Source of the DNA: Oscillospiraceae bacterium
GTDB lineage: Bacteria; Bacillota; Clostridia; Oscillospirales; Oscillospiraceae
Length of the DNA: 36,564 nucleotides
Direction: 5' to 3'
Assembly: GCA_022801715.1 (NCBI GenBank)
Contig: JAAWSV010000024.1
Span: 1-36,564, forward strand
A model generated the notes under the pieces. That model worked only from the letters and a program-made list of their open reading frames with translations. It was not told where the DNA came from and ran no database searches. Made by a program: the position numbers and the translations under genes. Positions 7,545 through 14,620 of this stretch are shown here, piece by piece (position 1 is the first letter of the stretch; every line of letters starts with the position of its first letter).

Positions 7545-7580
7545 GCGGAGCTGAGGTTAGAAACTCGACTCCGCCTTTTG
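7545..7580 (+). terminator. Probable terminator
   Basis: GCGGAG (7545-7550) and CTCCGC (7569-7574) pair around an inner GAG/CTC-AA stem, followed by CTTTTG. It may end transcripts coming from the ncRNA/relic interval. Confidence 0.5.
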
Positions 7581-7581
7581 T

Positions 7582-7647
7582 GTTTCCAACGAAAACCCTT
7601 GGGCGGGGGCAAATCCCCCGCCCACTCTTCGGGGCTTGGTTGGAAAC
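7582..7647 (+). repeat. Nested inverted repeats (structured element)
   Basis: The outer arms GTTTCCAAC (7582-7590) and GTTGGAAAC (7639-7647) are perfect 9-bp complements. They enclose a second perfect 9-bp hairpin, GGGCGGGGG (7601-7609) with CCCCCGCCC (7615-7623). The element ends 24 bases before the start codon of the RCC1 relic, so it would sit in that leader. It could be an RNA control element or the end of a lost mobile element. Confidence 0.5.
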
Positions 7648-7671
7648 TTTATTTTGAGAGGAAGAACACGC

Positions 7672-7851
7672 ATGAAAAAGAAATGGCTATCTTTAATCTT
7701 AGCGATGCATCTGTGTGTTGGGTGGGCAGTTCCCGCGATAGCAGAGGGAAATTTAGGAAAAGCCGGACAGACCAATACAGTATGCGCAGGCGGTGGAATT
7801 TCCGCTGTGATTGACTAAAGTGGCTCACTATGGATTTGCGGTGATAACTGA
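7672..7851 (+). pseudogene. Secreted RCC1-repeat protein relic
   Basis: It starts with a good ribosome site (GAGAGGAAG) and a clear signal peptide: MKKK, a hydrophobic core, and cleavage after PAIA. The mature part reads CAGGGISAVID, then a TAA stop, then SGSLWICGDN and TGA in the same frame. Read through, this gives SAVID-x-SGSLWICGDN, the hallmark of an RCC1-type beta-propeller repeat (SaaI--DGSLWaWGdN). A lysine codon turned into TAA would explain the first stop. Everything after this first repeat is missing. RCC1-repeat proteins in clostridia are usually large secreted surface proteins. The first 48 codons could still be translated as a short secreted peptide, but I see no sign of a function. 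Confidence 0.55.
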
Positions 7852-7883
7852 TAGGATCATGTGGAATGAGGAGGAGAATTTTT

Positions 7884-9130
7884 ATGACACTGAAAAAAGT
7901 GTTGAGTTTCTTTCTGGCTATGCTGATGCTGTTTTCGGTCACAGCCTGCGGAAAGAAAGATTCTGCACAGGAGGATGAGCAAGGTGGAGGTACAAAAGAT
8001 TCCTTGGCCGCAAGGATTAACCTCCAGTTCAGCAGTATTGAGGTGGTGGATGACTGCGCGGTTAAGATGACTCTTTCTGAGCCCAGTGTAGATTTCCCTG
8101 GAAACCTTGCCAATATCCCTATTGTGGATAAAAAGACCTGTGCTGATGGGACATTTGACCTTACAAAAAATGCCAACGGCACTGACCCCTATAAGTTTAT
8201 CAAATTTGATGAGGCCAACCAGACCATATCAATGGAAGCATATGAGTCCTATTGGGGGAAAAGGCCCTTATCAAAAACTTGCTGCTCAAGGCGATTATTG
8301 ACTCTATTGCCGCTGCTTTGGCGCTTCAGTCCGGGGATGTTGACTACTGCATGAACTTGGATGTCAACTCCTGCCTGACTCTTGAGTCTGCGAACAATAT
8401 AGTCGTTGAAACTGCGCCTAAGGCCAGCCTCACTTATGTCATGTTTAACTGTTCAATCGAACCCACCTCCAACAAGGCCCTCCGCCAAGCGATTAGCTAC
8501 GCAATTGACAAGGAAGCCATTACCATGATCGTTTCCGACGGATATAACAGGGTCGCCGATGAGTTTCGGTATCCGGGTACAATTGGATATGAGCCGAAAA
8601 GTGTTTCGTGCTATGAGTACAATCCGGAAAAGGCCAGAGAAATCCTTGCGGAAGCGGGACTGGAAAATGTTGAGATCTCCTTCATTTCTGACAGAGATTA
8701 TGTTGCAAAATTTGCGGAGGTCATCCAAAGCAATCTGAGAGATGTGGGGATCACCTTGAGTATCGAGCAGTTGGATGCCTCCGGCTATGATGAGAAGGTC
8801 TATGGAAAAACTTACCACATAGGCTATTGGACCATGGGCAGCAGGGGCGGTGATATTGAAGAGATGGCCGCTTTTGTTACCGACTCGCCGCAGACCATCA
8901 CCTACTACAGCAACCCCTTTGTGGATAAGTATATAGAAGAACAGGGCAAAGAGCTTGATCCTGAGAAGAGAAAAGAGATCAATACCAAGATGTTAGAGGC
9001 ATTTAAGGAAGATCCTCCCATGATCCCTCTTTATTTTAATACGGAGTTTGCTGCCTATAAAAAAGGTTTGAACACGCCAAGAATTTCTACTTTCCTCTTT
9101 GTAAGGTTCTGGGAGTTTTCTTGGGAGTAG
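7884..9130 (+). pseudogene. Oligopeptide/dipeptide-binding lipoprotein (SBP family 5), frameshifted and internally deleted
   Basis: The start at 7884 follows GAGGAGGAG. A lipoprotein signal (FSVTACG) and a linker are followed by SSIEVVDDCAVKMTLSEPSV, LANIPIVDKKT, GTDPYKFIKFD and YESYWG in the first frame. The reading then has to shift near 8250-8256, inside a run of five G. It continues with EKALIKNLLLKAI, LQSGDVDYCMNL, ALRQAISYAIDKEAI, NPEKAREILAEAGL and a normal C-terminus. One extra G would restore the frame. Independently, about 110-140 residues typical of this family (start of the mature domain, through the motif for the AESW/F-LRDGVKF region) are absent between the linker and SSIEVV. 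Two lesions argue for a true pseudogene. The family delivers peptides or nickel to Opp/Dpp permeases, none of which are present. Confidence 0.8.
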
Positions 9131-9186
9131 CGCCGCTATAAAAAACAAAGAGTTTCCATTTCTGTCTTATAGCGCCTTATTCTCTC

Positions 9187-9229
9187 AAAAACTTGCGTCG
9201 GCATGGAAATTTGTCGGCGCAAGTTTTTT
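9187..9229 (+). terminator. Terminator after the peptide-binding pseudogene
   Basis: AAAAACTTGCG (9187-9197) and CGCAAGTTTTT (9218-9228) form an 11-bp stem ending in six T. The A-rich left arm makes it potentially bidirectional. Its T-run overlaps the -35 of the next promoter. Confidence 0.75.
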
Positions 9230-9256
9230 GACAATCTTTGATTGTACAATTGTACA
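9228..9256 (+). promoter_or_regulatory. Promoter with overlapping palindromic operator for the MFS gene
   Basis: A consensus TTGACA (9228-9233) is followed after 17 bases by the weak -10 TGTACA (9251-9256). That -10 is the right half of a perfect 14-bp palindrome, TGTACAATTGTACA (9243-9256). A shorter palindrome, ATTGTACAAT, overlaps at 9241-9250. A bound dimer here would block RNA polymerase. No regulator gene adjoins it. Confidence 0.5.
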
Positions 9257-9349
9257 TGGGAGCGATCCGTCTATTCCTGAAATTCCGGGGAGTCAGGCAC
9301 ATGCCGTTTGCCTATGCGGTGTGAAATATCTTGCTTTTTGGAGGGAGAT

Positions 9350-10489
9350 ATGTTGCGATACATCCTTGTTCTTGCGCCGTCTTTGGCTATGTCTTATATA
9401 TTTGTTATTGTTGCTGCTCTGGACAAAATTGCCTCCGCATTTCCAGATATTTCAGAGTCTGTTGTGCAGCTTCTCTCCACGCTTCCGTCTCTGCTGTCCA
9501 TTCCGGTCATTTTGATCTCTGGATCATTATGCTCGCGTTTTAGGAAAAAGATAATTGTCATTGGTGCGCTGTTTCTTATGTTGGCTGGCGGTCTGCTCCC
9601 TATTGTATGCCATTCGGAATTTTGGATGCTGATGGCGAGTGCTGTGATTATGGGGATTGGATATGGTGGACTGTCGCCCTTAACCGCAGCTCTCATTGTG
9701 GAAAACGCTGCAAATGCGAAAGAGGAGGCGGTGCTGCTTAGTTTTCAGGGGACGGTGATCGGCGTTGGTGGTATTCTGTTTTCGTTTTTGATCGGCAGGC
9801 TGATCTGGGGGGAGTGGTGGCATATTTATTTTGCCTATTTCCTTATTGTACCTGTTTTGGCCATGTCTTTTCTCCTGCCCCAAGGGAATTTAACAGCGTT
9901 AAGAAGGGAAAAGCTCAGCGGTTTTTGGAACATAAGAATGGTGGCAATCTTGGTCCAAGGGCTGATGTTCAGTCTGTTCTCGTCCACGTACCAAATAAAT
10001 CTTGCTATGCTGATCTCCCAACTCTCTATTGGAGACGACTCTCTTGCGTCAAATGCACTCTCTGTATACTCTGTCCTGAGCATGCTGTCGAACTTTGCAG
10101 GTGGATGGCTTATGGCAAAGTTTAAGGAGCATTCTCTATCCGTGTTTATGCTGGTCACTGGCGATGGGATTCTCTCTGTATCACTGTTCCTTGGTGTGGC
10201 GACAATTTATCTTAGTGCTGTTGCTGTTGGCTTTATACATAACTTGCGAATGGTTGCAGGTTACATAAAGACAAAAGCGGCTGTTCCTGCCAACGCCTCA
10301 ACGAAAGCGATATTTGTATACTGTGCCACGGCTATGGTTGGGCAGTTTTTATCCCCTGTTGTGATCAACTGGATGAGCAATGGATTGGGACTTGTAATTG
10401 AAAGAAGATACCTGCTTTCTGGGACAGCCATCCTTATCCTTGCCGCAATCTCCTTATATTTGGAAAAACAGCCGACACATGTGCAATAA
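9350..10489 (+). CDS. MFS-family transporter
   Basis: A 379-residue polytopic membrane protein with about 12 hydrophobic segments. It has the MFS loop 2-3 pattern after TM2 (SGSLCSRFRKKIIVIGALFLMLAGG) and a Gly-rich TM4 region (VIMGIGYGGLSPLTAAL). A second half starts near IRMVAILVQGLMFSLFSSTYQ. The start at 9350 has an ideal GGAGGGAG ribosome site; the open frame reaches further upstream without one. MFS proteins move small solutes by proton coupling or facilitated diffusion; the substrate cannot be read. It is the only intact gene in a stretch of relics. The neighbouring peptide-binding pseudogene and aminotransferase tail hint that it came from an amino-acid or peptide-derivative cluster. 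Confidence 0.82.
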   Translation: MLRYILVLAPSLAMSYIFVIVAALDKIASAFPDISESVVQLLSTLPSLLSIPVILISGSLCSRFRKKIIVIGALFLMLAGGLLPIVCHSEFWMLMASAVIMGIGYGGLSPLTAALIVENAANAKEEAVLLSFQGTVIGVGGILFSFLIGRLIWGEWWHIYFAYFLIVPVLAMSFLLPQGNLTALRREKLSGFWNIRMVAILVQGLMFSLFSSTYQINLAMLISQLSIGDDSLASNALSVYSVLSMLSNFAGGWLMAKFKEHSLSVFMLVTGDGILSVSLFLGVATIYLSAVAVGFIHNLRMVAGYIKTKAAVPANASTKAIFVYCATAMVGQFLSPVVINWMSNGLGLVIERRYLLSGTAILILAAISLYLEKQPTHVQ

Positions 10490-10494
10490 CCAGC

Positions 10495-10713
10495 GAGGCC
10501 AGCAACATAATCCTCCGGGAGGCCCATGTGATAACCATCCCCGGCATCTCCTTTGGCCAGTGCGGCGAGGGCTATGTGCGCATTGCCTGCACCGTAGGCA
10601 TCGACGCGTTGGAGGAGGCTTTCAACCGCTATATAAAATTGACCGGGCAGCGATATCAACACCATTCACCGTTGATATCGCTGCCCGATCTCTGTGAAAC
10701 GCTGACAATATAA
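10495..10713 (+). pseudogene. PLP aminotransferase (class I/II), C-terminal fossil
   Basis: Starting just past the MFS stop, one frame reads EASNIILREAHVITIPGISFG, then QCGEGYVRIACTVGIDALEEAFNRYIK. This is the C-terminal end of class I/II aminotransferases (LL-diaminopimelate/aspartate type), including the Arg that binds the substrate carboxylate (GEGYVRI). About 55 codons remain; the PLP-binding core is gone and no start precedes it. The frame then runs on into a hairpin sequence to a stop at 10713. A deletion fused the MFS gene end to this tail. Confidence 0.7.
10644..10687. repeat. 17-bp perfect inverted repeat
   Basis: The arms run 10644-10660 (CGGGCAGCGATATCAAC) and 10671-10687, with a 10-base loop and no mismatch. 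No T-run follows on the plus strand. On the minus strand a short ATTTTA follows, so it may act as a terminator of the gene at 10720-11223. It could also be a cruciform-forming repeat unit. Confidence 0.65.
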
Positions 10714-10719
10714 CAAAAA

Positions 10720-11223
10720 CTATCCCAGCTGCGTAAAGGTGCTGTGCTGTTTCCGATACGTTTCGTTGTCCTTTTGCGCTAACTCCCGCTCCACCTGCGC
10801 TATCTGCCGCTCTATATCCCTTGCCGTAGCCTCGTCGGCCTCGCCATTAAGCCGCTGCTGCAGCTCTGCCAGCTTCTTTTTCAGCTTCTCAATCTCACGA
10901 TCCACCTTGCCGGTATCACCGACACAAAGCTCCTCCTTCTCCGGCCTCTCTGCGTCAGGTGCATCTTCTGCCCTTTCGGGGAGGTCCGGTGTCCGCTCCG
11001 GATCATCGAAGCGAATGATGGGCTGGCCCTCCTCGTCCTTCTCCATCCAGTAGCGGCCGGAGGGCTCCTGCGGCTCCTCTGGGACATATTCATCCCGCAC
11101 AGACCTCCATGGGCTGCTCTGAACCGCCTCCTCGGACCGCTGGACCTTGGATGCTTCCGCCGCCTTCCCGGCTGCTGTCAAGGACCGGACTGCACCGGTG
11201 GTCATGTCAGAAATTGCCATCAT
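10720..11223 (-). CDS. Hypothetical coiled-coil protein
   Basis: A 167-residue soluble, highly charged protein; no signal peptide or membrane segment. Residues ~1-35 are Ala/Ser-rich. The middle (~45-100) is rich in Pro, Glu and Asp (PEEPQEPSGRYWMEKDEEG, DDPERTPDLPERAEDAPD). Residues ~105-155 form a heptad-like coiled coil (VDREIEKLKKKLAELQQRL, IERQIAQVERELAQKD). Two ATG codons stand in tandem at the start; GGGAGGAA sits six bases before the first. It is monocistronic, and the 17-bp hairpin lies 33 bases after its stop. Its coiled coil loosely recalls FlxA-like proteins, but I do not assign a function. Confidence 0.7.
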   Translation of the reverse strand: MMAISDMTTGAVRSLTAAGKAAEASKVQRSEEAVQSSPWRSVRDEYVPEEPQEPSGRYWMEKDEEGQPIIRFDDPERTPDLPERAEDAPDAERPEKEELCVGDTGKVDREIEKLKKKLAELQQRLNGEADEATARDIERQIAQVERELAQKDNETYRKQHSTFTQLG

Positions 11224-11448
11224 AGATAATTCCTCCCATACAGACTCTGAAATTTCAAAAAGCTTCCTGCTTTTAGCTTAGTTTATTGGTCAAATCATGC
11301 CGGTGCAAGGTTTTTGTATTGAAATGCGCTCTGCATGCTGCGAGATGTTTTGCCGGCAGCAGGTATATTTCTGCAATTTAACGGGAAAATCTTATGGACA
11401 CCTGCTCTAAGGATGCCGCATAGGTGTTTCGCACAGCGGGGCCGCAGC

Positions 11449-11490
11449 ATTTGGGGGATCGCTTTGGCGGCGATCCCCCAAATTTTCGCT
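11449..11490 (+). terminator. Orphan terminator-like hairpin, possible small RNA end
   Basis: The arms 11449-11462 (ATTTGGGGGATCGC) and 11470-11483 are perfectly complementary (14 bp), followed by TTTCGCTTCTTTT. No plus-strand gene precedes it. Another hairpin upstream, ACACCT/AGGTGT around 11400-11430, suggests a short untranslated RNA may end here. I see no ORF in 11224-11448 and no firm promoter for such an RNA. Confidence 0.5.
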
Positions 11491-11538
11491 TCTTTTCTGA
11501 AACTGTTTGTGTTTCGACAAAAAGTGAGGGATACCCCA

Positions 11539-11567
11539 TTGACAAATCAGGTCAGATATGATAAATA
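11539..11567 (+). promoter_or_regulatory. Promoter of the nucleoside-uptake operon
   Basis: TTGACA (11539-11544), 17 bases, TAAATA (11562-11567). The predicted start, near 11574, gives an AT-rich leader of ~170 bases before the ATG at 11745. I looked for purine, preQ1 and ZTP riboswitch signatures in the leader and found none. Confidence 0.65.
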
Positions 11568-11744
11568 TATTATATTTTTATCACACAACTCTACAAATAA
11601 TAAAACAATGGTATATATTTTGCCAATAAATACATATATCTGGTTTGCCTGCTTCCATCCGGGGGCTGCAAATATATAACCTCGGGCATGTCTCGGGGGA
11701 TCATCACTTAAGTATAAAGGATTCGATGAAAGGAAGGAACTTAG

Positions 11745-12905
11745 ATGAAAAAGAGATCTCTGAAGCTGTTGTCCATGACGCTGGCACTGGTGATGCTGCT
11801 GGGTATGCTCACCGGCTGCGGTGGGAATAACAACGGCGACAAGGACAGCGGCAGCAATGGCGGAAATTCCGACAATGGCGGCGCGGCCTATGACGCGCTG
11901 AACATTATGTTTGTGGTCACCGGCAGCTTGGGCGGCGGCACCAACAACGACGATGTCTACTCCGCCCTCAGTGACTACACCACCGCTTACGGCGGCAATG
12001 TGGACACCGTGGAGTGCAATATGGACACCTCCCTCTACGAGAGCTCCTTGGTCCAGTCCGCCGAGATGGGCGAGTATGATCTGATCGTCACGGGCTTTGG
12101 CACCATGGTGGAGCCCCTGCAGAATACTGCCGCCAAGTTCCCTGACCAGAAGTTCTTTATCTTTGACACCGCTGTGGATTTTACCGCCGGCGACTTTAAG
12201 AACGTGATGAGTGTGCAGGTGCTGCAAAACGAGGGCGGCTTCCTGGTGGGCGCTCTGGCCGCTCTGATGACCACCTCCGATGCCCCCTTGGCCAACGAGC
12301 AGAAGACCGTGGGCTTCGTGGGCGCCATCGAGTCCACCGCCATTCTGGACTTCCTTATGGGGTATATCGAGGGCGTCAACTACGTGGACTCCAGCATCGA
12401 GGTGCTCTACTCCTTCGTGGGCAACCACAACGACGCCCCCCTGACCAAGGAGATTGCCACCACCCAGCACAACAGCGGCGCTGACGTGGTCTTCGCCGTG
12501 TCCTCCAGCGACCTGGCCGCCGCGGATGCCGCTCTGGAGAACGACTTCTACGCCATCTGCGTGGACGCCGACGAGGCCACCAACATCGCCGGTACCAGCC
12601 GTGAGACCGCCGAGCACATCATGACCTCCGTGGTAAAGGACTACTACAACATGGTCTATCCCATTCTGGAGCAGGTGGGCAGCGGCACTGCCAACTGGGG
12701 CACCCACAGCTATGTTCCCTACGCCGATGGCGGCGTGATTGTGGCGGACAACGAGTTCTTCCGCTCCATCGTGCCCGAGTCTGTGATGACCGAGTACCAG
12801 AAGATTGCCGATGAGATGGCCGCCGGCAAGATCACCGTCAGCACCGCTTTCGGTGCCTCCACAGAGGAGATCGATGCGGTGAAGGCGCTGGCCGCTCCGT
12901 TCTGA
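11745..12905 (+). CDS. BMP/PnrA-family nucleoside-binding lipoprotein
   Basis: A 386-residue extracellular lipoprotein with lipobox GMLTGCG (Cys25) and an Asn/Gly/Ser linker. BMP-family features follow: IMFVVTGSLGGGTNNDDVYS, YDLIVTGFGTMVEPLQNTAAKFPDQKFFIFDTA, NVMSVQVLQNEGGFLVGALAAL, KTVGFVGA and the late YADGGVIV. PnrA/YufN-type proteins capture nucleosides for ABC import. The ribosome site is GGAAGGAAC. It leads an operon with a double ATPase, two permeases and uridine phosphorylase, which supports nucleoside uptake. A terminator-like hairpin follows the gene and could raise its level relative to the membrane subunits. Nucleoside specificity is inferred from the context. Confidence 0.88.
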   Translation: MKKRSLKLLSMTLALVMLLGMLTGCGGNNNGDKDSGSNGGNSDNGGAAYDALNIMFVVTGSLGGGTNNDDVYSALSDYTTAYGGNVDTVECNMDTSLYESSLVQSAEMGEYDLIVTGFGTMVEPLQNTAAKFPDQKFFIFDTAVDFTAGDFKNVMSVQVLQNEGGFLVGALAALMTTSDAPLANEQKTVGFVGAIESTAILDFLMGYIEGVNYVDSSIEVLYSFVGNHNDAPLTKEIATTQHNSGADVVFAVSSSDLAAADAALENDFYAICVDADEATNIAGTSRETAEHIMTSVVKDYYNMVYPILEQVGSGTANWGTHSYVPYADGGVIVADNEFFRSIVPESVMTEYQKIADEMAAGKITVSTAFGASTEEIDAVKALAAPF

Positions 12906-12933
12906 TGCGGCAGGCGGTCCACTGGTAAGAATA

Positions 12934-12991
12934 GTCTGGGGAGCACTCCGTTTGTTGTCATTATAAGCGCGGGTACTCCCCGACTTTTTTT
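12934..12991 (+). terminator. Intra-operon terminator/attenuator
   Basis: GTCTGGGGAGCAC (from 12934) pairs imperfectly with GTACTCCCCGAC, ending directly at a run of seven T (12985-12991). It lies between the binding-protein and ATPase genes and should let only part of the transcription through. Confidence 0.65.
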
Positions 12992-13030
12992 CAGAGGGTA
13001 TACCAGTCTGTGTGGAGGAAGTGAGGAAAA

Positions 13031-14620
13031 ATGATCGAAAGACGCAATGTATTTGACGGCGTAGCCATCGGGGAGGATATGCTCTCTATGGAGCATATCA
13101 CCAAGATCTATGATAACGGCTTCGTCGCCAACAAGGATGTGAATTTTTCCGTGCGCAAGGGAGAGATTCACGGCTTGGTGGGAGAGAACGGCGCGGGCAA
13201 GACCACGCTGATGAAGGTGCTCTTCGGCCAGGAGATTCCCGAGGAGGGCCGTATTCTGATTGCCGGTCAGCCCTCCAAGGTGCAGAGCCCCTTGGACGCT
13301 CTGGCCTATGGCATCGGCATGGTCCACCAGCACTTCATGCTGGTCAACTCCCTCACCGTGGCGGAGAACATGGTGCTGGGGGATGAGCCGGTGAAGGGCA
13401 TGCTCTTCGACCGGGCCAGGGCCCGGCAGATGACCGCCGAGGTGGCCAAACAATACGAGTTAGACGTGGACCCGGATGCCTTGGTCAGCGATTTGTCCGT
13501 GGGCTACAAGCAGCGGGTGGAGATTTTGAAGATGCTGCTGCGGGGGGCCAAGCTGCTGCTGCTGGACGAGCCCACCGCGGTGCTGACCCCTCAGGAGACC
13601 AAGGAGCTGTTTGTACAGCTGAAAAAGCTGCGGGAGAAGGGTTTCTCCATCGTGTTCATCTCCCACAAGCTGGGGGAGATCAAGGAGATCTGTGACAGGA
13701 TCACGGTGCTGCGTCTGGGCCGGTACGAGGGTACCGTGGACGTAAAGGATGTGTCCGAGGCGGATATCTCCCGCATGATGGTGGGCCGGGACGTGTTCCT
13801 CGACATCAAGAAGGAGAAGGCCCAGCCCAAGGAGACTGTGCTGCAGGTCCGGGGGCTTAACTTTTATAACAAGCTGGGTATCCACACGTTGAAGGATGTG
13901 TCCTTCGACCTGCGCAAGGGCGAGATCTTGGGCGTGGCCGGCGTGGAGGGCAACGGACAGTCGGAGCTTTCGGACATGCTGGCGGGCCTGCTCACCATCC
14001 AGAGCGGCGAGGTCAACATCTGCGGCGAGAGCATCCGGGGCAAGAAAATCCGCGAAATCCGGGAGCTGGGTGTGTCCTTGGTCCACGAGGACCGCATGAC
14101 CTACGGCGTCTCCCGTACCCAGTCCATCAAGGAGAACATCGTCTCCGACCGCTACTATAAAAAGGACTACAGCAGCCACGGCGTACTGGGGCTGAAGAAG
14201 ATCCTCTCGGACACCCAGGCACTGATCAAGGAGTACCTCATCAAGTGCGACTCTCCGGAGTCGGAGGTGCGGACGCTCTCCGGCGGCAACATGCAGAAGG
14301 TGGTGGCAGCCCGGGAGTTCTCCGCGTCCCCCAAGCTGCTGCTGGCCAGCCACCCCACCCGGGGCATCGACGTGGGTGCGGCGGAGATGATCCGAAAGAA
14401 GATTGTGGCGCTGCGGGACGAGGGGACGGCTACGCTGCTGTTCTCCGCGGATTTGACGGAGCTGCTCTCCGTCAGCGACAGCATCTTTGTCATGTGTGAG
14501 GGGCGCATCGTGGCCTACTTCCCCGACGCCTCTGCCGTAGACGAGCAGGTGCTGGGTGAGTACATGCTGGGCTTAAAGACCATGAGCGAGGAGGAGATGG
14601 GAGGTGTTCTCCATGGGTAA
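13031..14620 (+). CDS. Nucleoside ABC transporter, double ATPase subunit
   Basis: A 529-residue protein with two fused ABC ATPase domains, as in YufO/NupO and sugar (RbsA-type) importers. Domain 1 has Walker A GENGAGKTTLM, Q-loop GMVHQHFML, signature LSVGYKQRVEI and Walker B LLLLDEPTAVL. Domain 2 is degenerate: Walker A position GVEGNGQSEL, signature LSGGNMQKVVAAREF, Walker B position LLLASHPTRGIDVGA. The loss of the catalytic acid in domain 2 is usual in this subfamily, so ATP hydrolysis is expected mainly at one site. GGAGGAAGTGAGG precedes the start. The stop overlaps the next start by 8 bases, indicating translational coupling. Confidence 0.92.
   Translation: MIERRNVFDGVAIGEDMLSMEHITKIYDNGFVANKDVNFSVRKGEIHGLVGENGAGKTTLMKVLFGQEIPEEGRILIAGQPSKVQSPLDALAYGIGMVHQHFMLVNSLTVAENMVLGDEPVKGMLFDRARARQMTAEVAKQYELDVDPDALVSDLSVGYKQRVEILKMLLRGAKLLLLDEPTAVLTPQETKELFVQLKKLREKGFSIVFISHKLGEIKEICDRITVLRLGRYEGTVDVKDVSEADISRMMVGRDVFLDIKKEKAQPKETVLQVRGLNFYNKLGIHTLKDVSFDLRKGEILGVAGVEGNGQSELSDMLAGLLTIQSGEVNICGESIRGKKIREIRELGVSLVHEDRMTYGVSRTQSIKENIVSDRYYKKDYSSHGVLGLKKILSDTQALIKEYLIKCDSPESEVRTLSGGNMQKVVAAREFSASPKLLLASHPTRGIDVGAAEMIRKKIVALRDEGTATLLFSADLTELLSVSDSIFVMCEGRIVAYFPDASAVDEQVLGEYMLGLKTMSEEEMGGVLHG

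Noticed and set aside
7582-7647. An integron attC site, because the arms end in AAC/GTT
   Set aside because: The 7-base core does not fit RYYYAAC/GTTRRRY at the outer position, there is no cassette array and no integrase nearby.
9187-9256. An insertion-sequence end, because of the inverted repeats
   Set aside because: The repeats are explained by a terminator and an operator; no transposase or target duplication is seen.
11570-11744. A purine or ZTP riboswitch ahead of the nucleoside operon
   Set aside because: None of the conserved cores (UAUAAUC...CUACC; CCGCCUGGGC) could be found in the leader.
13031-14620. A broken second ATPase domain as a sign of pseudogenisation
   Set aside because: Loss of the Walker B acid in domain 2 is normal for double-ATPase subunits of BMP-type and sugar importers.
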